Shown one piece after another: positions 6,998 through 11,260 of a DNA stretch of 11,260 nt (positions are counted from its first letter, which is position 1; every line of letters starts with the position of its first letter). The notes beneath the pieces are model-generated. The model was not told the DNA's origin and did not search any database. It worked only from the letters and a program-made list of their open reading frames with translations. Made by a program: the position numbers and the translations under genes. The DNA is taken from contig JASHTR010000009.1 of the NCBI GenBank assembly GCA_030040455.1, positions 1-11,260 on the forward strand. Direction: 5' to 3'. This DNA comes from Terriglobia bacterium. GTDB lineage: Bacteria; Acidobacteriota; Terriglobia; UBA7540.

Positions 6998-7330
6998 TCA
7001 GGAGCGGTTCAGCTCATCAATTTTAGCCGCCAGAATAAAGTCGCTCTCGGTGAGACCATTAATCTTATGAGTCCAGGTTTTGATCTCAACTTTGCCCCAC
7101 GTCAGAAAAATATCCGGGTGGTGGCCTTGCTGTTCGGCGAGTTCGCCGACGCGGTTGACGAAGGCCAGCGCCTTCACAAAGTCCGGAAAAGCATAAGCTT
7201 TCTGTAGATGGTGTTCCTCAATCACGTGCCAGCCGGGCACCTCCGCCAGGAGTTTTTGAAGCTCGGCGCCGGCGAGAGGAGGCACTCCTCCCCGGCACGG
7301 AACGCAGGTTTTGCTGGCAAGCGTGGACAT
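6998..7330 (-). CDS. Pterin-4a-carbinolamine dehydratase (PCD/DCoH family)
   Basis: A 110-residue protein. The ATG (complement of 7328–7330) follows AGAGGAG about 10 bases upstream on the minus strand; a longer upstream reading frame adds 31 residues unlike the family. The diagnostic motif is present: GHHPDI (His70–His71–Pro72), KVEIKTWTH (81–88) and GLTESDF (92–98), ending AAKIDEL. These provide the histidines that dehydrate 4a-hydroxytetrahydrobiopterin. In aromatic hydroxylase systems the enzyme recycles the pterin cofactor. In bacteria without a nearby hydroxylase, as here, it may serve molybdopterin or folate-related pterin repair. An N-terminal extension with a Cys9-x-x-Cys12 pair precedes the core. 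It is transcribed away from the hem operon. Confidence 0.92.
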   Translation of the reverse strand: MSTLASKTCVPCRGGVPPLAGAELQKLLAEVPGWHVIEEHHLQKAYAFPDFVKALAFVNRVGELAEQQGHHPDIFLTWGKVEIKTWTHKINGLTESDFILAAKIDELNRS

Positions 7331-7364
7331 GGCGGGTGCTCCTCTATGGAAAACTCCATTTTTG

Positions 7365-7370
7365 ATTATA
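7365..7370 (-). promoter_or_regulatory. Candidate -10 box for the carbinolamine dehydratase gene
   Basis: On the minus strand this reads TATAAT, a perfect -10 consensus, 34 bases before the start codon. A transcript from it would include the AGAGGAG ribosome site. No matching -35 box was found at the usual spacing. Confidence 0.45.
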
Positions 7371-7436
7371 CACCGTCGCCGGGCGGAAAGAGATTGCGAA
7401 GACCTCGCGCGCGCCGCTCCCACCGAAGCAAAATGC

Positions 7437-7442
7437 TATACT
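7437..7442 (+). promoter_or_regulatory. Candidate extended -10 promoter of the hem operon
   Basis: TATACT is preceded by TGC, forming an extended -10 (TGnTATACT, 7434–7442), 22 bases before the hemX-like ATG. The -35 region is unremarkable, which extended -10 promoters tolerate. It is divergent from the TATAAT box of the dehydratase gene about 70 bp away. Confidence 0.45.
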
Positions 7443-7464
7443 TTTAACTCGGAAGTGGGTCTCC

Positions 7465-8295
7465 ATGCATCCTGTCTTCTTATGGTGTGCGCTCGCGTTT
7501 TACGGGGTGGCAATGGTTTGGGTGCTTCCCTCCGCGGCTCGCGGGCGTCCCACGCTTACTTCCATTGCGCTCTCGGCGTTGACGCTGGGCCTGGCGTTGA
7601 ACGGCGCAGCCCTGATGATGGCGGCGCTGAGGCTTCATCGCTTGCCGGTGATTGACGTTCAGAGCGCCCTTTCTTTTTTCGCCTTTAACGTGACCCTCGC
7701 CTTTTTCCTTGCCTATCACCGGTATCACGTCACCTGGCTGGGTGTTCTCATTCTGCCGTTTGTTTTCGCCATGACGCTCATTGCGGCGCTCAACCCAAGC
7801 CGCCCGCTTGTTTCCACCACGTTGCGGGGCGGCTGGCTTATCGTCCACAGCTCTGCGATGATTCTCGGTTACACCGGGCTATTTCTCACCTTCGTCGCGG
7901 CTGTGATGTATCTGATGCAAGAAGGAGAGCTGAAGTCGAAGCACCCGCGGTTCTTTTATAACCGGCTGCCTTCACTCGAAGTGAGCGACCGGCTTTACGA
8001 CCGTTCACTGGTCTTCGGACTGATTTGCTTAAGCGTTGGCATTCTCACGGGTTGTGTCTGGGCCAGCCGGGCCTGGCAGGGCACTTGGGAGTTGGATCCC
8101 AAAATTTTGGCCACGCTTTTCACGTGGTTCATCTATCTCATATTGTGCTCGACACGATTCAGTGGAGCGTGGCGGGGCCGGCGCTCCGCTTACGTGGCGA
8201 TCCTGGGTTTTGTGGCCGTGATGGTGACTTTTCTGGGAGTCAGCTTTCTCAGCTCGCAGCATGGTTTCTTTCCCACCATCAGCCGGATGCATTGA
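7465..8295 (+). CDS. hemX: HemX/CcsA-like cytochrome c assembly membrane protein
   Basis: A 276-residue protein with about eight hydrophobic segments and a GGAAGTGGG ribosome-site-like stretch before ATG 7465. It belongs to the CcsA/CcmC (cytochrome c assembly) family: WLIVHSSAMILGYTG carries a conserved His (His128), and a second His (His266) lies in SSQHGFF near the C-terminus. The tryptophan-rich WWD haem-handling motif of true CcsA/CcmC survives only in part: W199-ASRAW204-QG-TW208-ELD211-PK, without the normal WxWDPKE form. That degeneration and the position directly before hemA match HemX of Bacillus-type hemAXCDBL operons. HemX there has been linked to control of glutamyl-tRNA reductase level, and a role at the membrane in haem homeostasis is inferred here. 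An authentic cytochrome c synthase component is a less likely alternative. Confidence 0.8.
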   Translation: MHPVFLWCALAFYGVAMVWVLPSAARGRPTLTSIALSALTLGLALNGAALMMAALRLHRLPVIDVQSALSFFAFNVTLAFFLAYHRYHVTWLGVLILPFVFAMTLIAALNPSRPLVSTTLRGGWLIVHSSAMILGYTGLFLTFVAAVMYLMQEGELKSKHPRFFYNRLPSLEVSDRLYDRSLVFGLICLSVGILTGCVWASRAWQGTWELDPKILATLFTWFIYLILCSTRFSGAWRGRRSAYVAILGFVAVMVTFLGVSFLSSQHGFFPTISRMH

Positions 8296-8489
8296 AGGCA
8301 GCGGTCAGCGATTACGGAGGATTACCAATGAGAGTAAACACCTTTTCCCCAGCGGCCACAGGTCGCCGCTTGTGGTCACGATCATTGGCAATCCTCAATC
8401 GTGGTCAGTAATCTTGCGTAACATCGACAGCTGGTGACATTCCGAAGCTGCGTCGTGCCACTGGTCACTGATCGCTAACCACTGTATTT
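8296..8489. repeat. hemX–hemA spacer built of degenerate heptamer repeats and inverted arms
   Basis: This 194-bp gap is wide for an operon. Near its left end are AGCGGTC and AGCGATT in tandem (8300–8313). Near its right end, on the minus strand, are AGTGGTT, AGCGATC, AGTGACC and AGTGGCA in tandem (8456–8483). As a result 8303–8314 and 8469–8480 are inverted copies with 10 of 12 matches, framing the spacer. Inside is a second inverted pair, GAGGATTACCAATGA (8317–8331) and TCATTGGCAATCCTC (8382–8396), 14 of 15 matched. The RNA could fold into nested hairpins before hemA. Confidence 0.6.
8328..8411 (+). CDS. Possible 27-codon upstream ORF before hemA
   Basis: ATG at 8328 lies 7 bases after GGAGG (8316–8320), the best Shine-Dalgarno in the hem operon, and runs 27 codons to TAA at 8409–8411, 78 bases before hemA. 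The peptide is arginine- and serine-rich (MRVNTFSPAATGRRLW at its start) with no recognised family. Its ribosome site and start codon form one arm of a 15-base inverted repeat. It might be a leader peptide, or a chance ORF within repetitive DNA; the second is somewhat more likely. Confidence 0.25.
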   Translation: MRVNTFSPAATGRRLWSRSLAILNRGQ

Positions 8490-9755
8490 ATGAATTTCAT
8501 TCTCGCAGGAATTAATCATCGAACGGCGCCGGTTGAGGTGCGCGAGCGGATGAACATCTCCGAAGCGCGCTTAGCCTCCGCGCTTTCGGATCTCACTTCC
8601 CGCGAAGGAATTGAGGAAGGCCTCATCCTTTCCACGTGCAATCGTGTGGAGGTGATCGCCAACGCAGAGCCCGCGGCAGATGCCGAGCCCCTGATCCGGC
8701 GCTTTCTCGCGGACTACCATCACTGCAACTTGGCGCCATACGAAAATCACCTCTACTGGCATCGCCAAGAAAGCGTCGTGGAGCACCTCTTCCGCGTGGC
8801 CTCTAGCCTCGACTCGATGATTCTGGGCGAGCCTCAAATTCTGGGCCAGGTGAAGCAGGCAAGCGCTATCGCCCGGGAGACCGGCGCCTTAGGCGGCGAG
8901 CTCAACGAAGTGGTAAGCCATGCTCTTGCCGTGGGTCGGCGCGTGCGGCGCGAGACGGCGGTGGGGAGCGCGGCGATCTCCGTGGCATACGCCGCTGTTG
9001 AGCTGGCGCGAAAAATCTTTGGAAGCCTGGAAGATAAAACGGTTTTCGTGCTTGGTGCTGGGAAGATGAGCGAATTGGCCGCGCGCCATCTTGCCAGCAG
9101 CGGCGCCCGGAGCATCCTGGTGACCAACCGTACCTATGAACGCGCGCGCGAGCTGGCGGAAGCCTTCCAGGGCGAAGCCATCCGGTTCGACCAGATTTTC
9201 CATGTTCTCGACAAGGCCGACATTGTCATCAGCTCCACCGGCTCACCCCACTTTCTGATCCACAAAGAGCAGGTGGAGCGCGCGCTCGCGACGCGCAAGA
9301 ACCGACCGATATTTTTCGTCGATGTGGCCGTTCCACGAGATATCGATCCGACCGTCAACGATCTTGACAACGCCTTCGTCTATGACATTGACGACCTCGG
9401 CCAGGTGGTTGATGCCAACAAGAAGCAGCGGGAGCGCGAAGCAGCCTGGGCGGAAGAAATTGTCCGCCAGGAAACCCAGAAAATGATGCGTCGCCTGGCG
9501 TCACGCGAAGTCGCGCCCACCATCGTGGCCATCGAGAAGCGATTGAACGTGATCCGTGAAAAGGAAATGGAGCGGTTCCGCGGGCGCCTGGGCGCTCTTG
9601 CCCCCGCCGAGCTCGATGCCGTCGACGGGCTCACCCGCTCCATCCTCAATAAGATTCTTCATGGACCTATCACCGAGCTCAAAAGCGCGGCGGGCCATGC
9701 GGAACGTGGAACAATCATACAGACGATTCGTAAAATCTTCGGCGTGACGGAGTAG
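8490..9755 (+). CDS. hemA: Glutamyl-tRNA reductase
   Basis: A 421-residue protein, the normal length, starting at ATG 8490 with no clear Shine-Dalgarno. It reduces glutamyl-tRNA(Glu) with NADPH to glutamate-1-semialdehyde, the first committed step of C5-pathway tetrapyrrole synthesis. The catalytic domain begins INHRTAPVEVRERM and carries STCNRVEV with the nucleophile at Cys50, the canonical position. The substrate-binding block SLDSMILGEPQILGQVK follows, then a Rossmann domain opening VFVLGAGKMSELAARHL (about residues 185–205), NRTYERARELAEAF, and VDVAVPRDIDP. The helical dimerisation domain closes the protein (LTRSILNKILHGPI). All key residues are intact. The presence of hemA implies a C5 route, so a true HemL should exist elsewhere in the genome. 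It follows hemX-like and precedes hemC. Confidence 0.97.
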   Translation: MNFILAGINHRTAPVEVRERMNISEARLASALSDLTSREGIEEGLILSTCNRVEVIANAEPAADAEPLIRRFLADYHHCNLAPYENHLYWHRQESVVEHLFRVASSLDSMILGEPQILGQVKQASAIARETGALGGELNEVVSHALAVGRRVRRETAVGSAAISVAYAAVELARKIFGSLEDKTVFVLGAGKMSELAARHLASSGARSILVTNRTYERARELAEAFQGEAIRFDQIFHVLDKADIVISSTGSPHFLIHKEQVERALATRKNRPIFFVDVAVPRDIDPTVNDLDNAFVYDIDDLGQVVDANKKQREREAAWAEEIVRQETQKMMRRLASREVAPTIVAIEKRLNVIREKEMERFRGRLGALAPAELDAVDGLTRSILNKILHGPITELKSAAGHAERGTIIQTIRKIFGVTE

Positions 9756-9762
9756 AGGGTAG

Positions 9763-9805
9763 TTTCAATGAGTTATTGTTTCCTTGAACCCATGACTCAT
9801 TGAGA
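9763..9805. repeat. Long imperfect hairpin between hemA and hemC
   Basis: TCAATGAGT (9765–9773) and ACTCATTGA (9795–9803) are perfect inverted arms. The stem extends outward and inward with G–U and A–T pairs to about 14 pairs with a loop of roughly 15 bases. It begins 8 bases after the hemA stop and ends just before ATG 9808. No T-run follows, so it looks like a processing, stabilising or translation-modulating element and not a terminator. Confidence 0.6.
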
Positions 9806-9831
9806 CGATGATTCAATCTCTTTCAGCGCCT

Positions 9832-10737
9832 ATGAAACTTATCATTGGTTCACGGGGCAGCAAACTGGCTCTCTGGCAAGCGAACTGGGTGCGGCAGAAG
9901 CTTCAAGCGACCGGGTACGAAACCGAAATCAGGGTTATTGCCACCGCGGGGGACAAGCTGCCGGAGTCTCCCCTCACCTCGTCCGGCGTCAAAGGTCTTT
10001 TCATCAAGGAAATCGAAGAGGCGCTGCTTAAAGACTTCATCCAACTCGCCGTGCACAGCCTGAAGGATCTTCCCGTCGATCAACCCGAGGGCCTCGACGT
10101 GGCTGCAGTGCCGGCGCGAGAGGATGCGCGGGATGTTCTGATTTCGCGCGATGGCCGGAAGCTCGAAGGCCTCGCTCCTGGCTCCCGTATCGGAACCAGC
10201 AGCTTGCGGCGTGCTTCGCAACTGCGCAGCTTGCGGCCCGATCTTGAGATCGTCCCGATGCGCGGCAACCTCGACACTCGCATCAAAAAGATGGCTCGCG
10301 GCGATTGCGAAGCGCTGGCGCTCGCGGCAGCGGGAGTTCATCGGCTGGGCCTCGGCGACCGGGTAGCAGAATATTTTTCGCCGGACCAAATGTGCCCAGC
10401 TCCCGGGCAGGGTGCGCTCGCAATCGAGATTCGCCGAGGCGATAGGATAACGAGACAAGCCGTCGTGCCGCTCACCGATTTAGCCACTCGCTTGGCGATC
10501 ACGGCTGAGCGCGCCGCCTTGCGGCATCTCGGGGGCGGCTGCCGGACGCCGATAGGCGCGTTTGCAGCCGTGACGGGAAACACGCTCACGATGACCGGCA
10601 TGGTGGCGAGCGTGGACGGCGCTAAGATCATCCGGAGTCAGGTTGAAGGTGAGGCGAATCATCCCGAAGCGCTGGGCGCCCAACTTGCCCGGCGTCTCGC
10701 GCGTCAGGGCGCGGAAACACTTCTGGCAGGTTGCTGA
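9832..10737 (+). CDS. hemC: Hydroxymethylbilane synthase (porphobilinogen deaminase)
   Basis: A 301-residue protein from ATG 9832, where the family's typical opening MKLIIGSRGSKLALWQA begins. An in-frame ATG at 9808 would add eight residues; neither start has a good Shine-Dalgarno. The enzyme joins four porphobilinogen units into hydroxymethylbilane on a dipyrromethane cofactor. Visible hallmarks are HSLKDLPVDQP with the catalytic Asp, GTSSLRRASQL with paired arginines, MRGNLDTRIKK, CPAPGQGALAIE, and LGGGCRTPIGAF, where Cys237 anchors the cofactor. Nothing is missing. It is third in the hem operon. The porphobilinogen synthase gene (hemB), which makes its substrate, is not in the window. Confidence 0.97.
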   Translation: MKLIIGSRGSKLALWQANWVRQKLQATGYETEIRVIATAGDKLPESPLTSSGVKGLFIKEIEEALLKDFIQLAVHSLKDLPVDQPEGLDVAAVPAREDARDVLISRDGRKLEGLAPGSRIGTSSLRRASQLRSLRPDLEIVPMRGNLDTRIKKMARGDCEALALAAAGVHRLGLGDRVAEYFSPDQMCPAPGQGALAIEIRRGDRITRQAVVPLTDLATRLAITAERAALRHLGGGCRTPIGAFAAVTGNTLTMTGMVASVDGAKIIRSQVEGEANHPEALGAQLARRLARQGAETLLAGC

Positions 10738-10743
10738 TCTCTT

Positions 10744-10819
10744 AGCTTTCGGCCATCAGCGCTCAGCGATCAGGATGAAATCTCCCGAGTGAGAAGCTGA
10801 GTGCTGAGAGCCGGGAGCT
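10744..10819. repeat. Opposed heptamer-repeat runs forming a 23-base inverted repeat (hemC–cobA spacer)
   Basis: Four 7-base units run forward at 10744–10771 (AGCTTTC, GGCCATC, AGCGCTC, AGCGATC). Four run on the minus strand at 10792–10819 (AGCTCCC, GGCTCTC, AGCACTC, AGCTTCT). The runs make inverted arms at 10745–10767 and 10796–10818 with 18 of 23 matches around a 28-base loop. The unit AGCGATC also appears in the hemX–hemA spacer, so the two belong to one family. The structure begins a few bases after the hemC stop. Confidence 0.65.
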
Positions 10820-10894
10820 TGATTGGGATTCTTCCTCATCGCTTCCGACCGACTCGAAAACGTTTTTCGCAACCTCATCGCGGAATCTTAAGTC

Positions 10895-11260
10895 ATGCCA
10901 GGTAAAGTCTATCTTGTGGGTGCGGGGCCGGGCGATCCCGGCTTGTTCACATTGCGAGGCAAAGCGCTTGTCGAGCGAGCGGATTGCATCATTTATGACT
11001 TCCTGGCCAACGAGGAACTGCTCCGCTTCGCTCGCCTGGAGGGTGAGAAGATTTTTGTCGGCAAAAGGGCAGGTCGCCACACGCTGACGCAGGATCAGAT
11101 CAATCGCCTGATGGTGCGAAAAGCACAGGCAGGGCTAACCGTGGTGCGTCTCAAGGGAGGTGATCCGTTTATTTTCGGGCGTGGCGGTGAAGAGGGTGCA
11201 GCGCTTGCTGCTGCAAGCGTCCCTTTTGAGGTTGTGCCGGGCGTTTCCTCAGGATATGCG
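10895..11260 (+). CDS. cobA: Uroporphyrinogen-III C-methyltransferase, N-terminal part (3' end outside window)
   Basis: ATG 10895 opens a frame of 122 codons that continues past the window edge. The SAM-dependent tetrapyrrole methylase fold is clear: [16 protein letters not shown] (N-terminal SAM loop), [43 protein letters not shown] (hallmark glycine-rich motif) and [10 protein letters not shown]. The enzyme methylates uroporphyrinogen III at C2 and C7 to give precorrin-2, leading to sirohaem and cobalamin. Position after hemC suggests the missing part may include a fused or following hemD (uroporphyrinogen-III synthase), as in many bacteria with this gene order; that cannot be seen. The 157-bp gap from hemC is filled mostly by repeats, and the Shine-Dalgarno is weak. 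Confidence 0.93.
   Translation, partial: MPGKVYLVGAGPGDPGLFTLRGKALVERADCIIYDFLANEELLRFARLEGEKIFVGKRAGRHTLTQDQINRLMVRKAQAGLTVVRLKGGDPFIFGRGGEEGAALAAASVPFEVVPGVSSGYA

Noticed and set aside
7331..7423. Upstream extension of the carbinolamine dehydratase
   Set aside because: The 31 added residues are Arg/Ser-rich, read through the candidate -10 box and ribosome site, and are not found in the family.
9850..10458. 202-codon open frame on the minus strand
   Set aside because: It lies wholly inside hemC, whose motifs are intact on the + strand; high-GC codon use leaves the opposite frame open.

Overview
The window looks like chromosomal DNA of a free-living, probably soil-type bacterium with moderately high GC. 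The hemX–hemA–hemC–cobA order, a Tat-exported lipoprotein esterase, and intergenic spaces full of short palindromes and degenerate repeats all suggest Acidobacteriota or a near relative. That assignment is inference; there is no rRNA or marker tree here. No tRNA, rRNA, CRISPR array, transposase or phage gene was seen.

Bases 1–4622 look like a small catabolic cluster, all on the + strand: the 3' end of an IclR-family regulator, an APC permease resembling the putrescine importer PuuP, an M24 'pita-bread' hydrolase that has lost most of the metal ligands (like creatinase and the ectoine hydrolases DoeA/EutD), and a class-III PLP aminotransferase related to glutamate-1-semialdehyde aminomutase. 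A plausible reading is import of a small nitrogenous compound, hydrolytic cleavage of a C–N bond, then transamination of the released amine. The substrate is not known.

Bases 4623–6603 carry two stand-alone genes: a glutaredoxin-like protein with a CxxS active site, and a large alpha/beta-hydrolase with a Tat/lipoprotein signal. The esterase gene and the oppositely oriented pterin-4a-carbinolamine dehydratase gene converge on a 394-bp spacer. It holds four copies of a 13-base element (consensus GTAGCRCRGASTT) in both orientations, with associated hairpins: a REP/BIME-like cluster.

Bases 7437–11260 form a tetrapyrrole operon: hemX (CcsA-like membrane protein), hemA (glutamyl-tRNA reductase), hemC (hydroxymethylbilane synthase), and the first 122 codons of a uroporphyrinogen-III C-methyltransferase (cobA/sumT) that runs off the window. 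Together they go from glutamyl-tRNA toward uroporphyrinogen III and precorrin-2/sirohaem. The gaps between these genes are unusually wide for an operon. Two of them contain opposed runs of a degenerate 7-base repeat (typical unit AGCGATC), and a third contains a long hairpin ending next to the hemC start. A 27-codon ORF with a good Shine-Dalgarno lies before hemA. No clearly new enzyme system was found. The most interesting items are the repeat families and the metal-ligand-less M24 enzyme in its catabolic setting.
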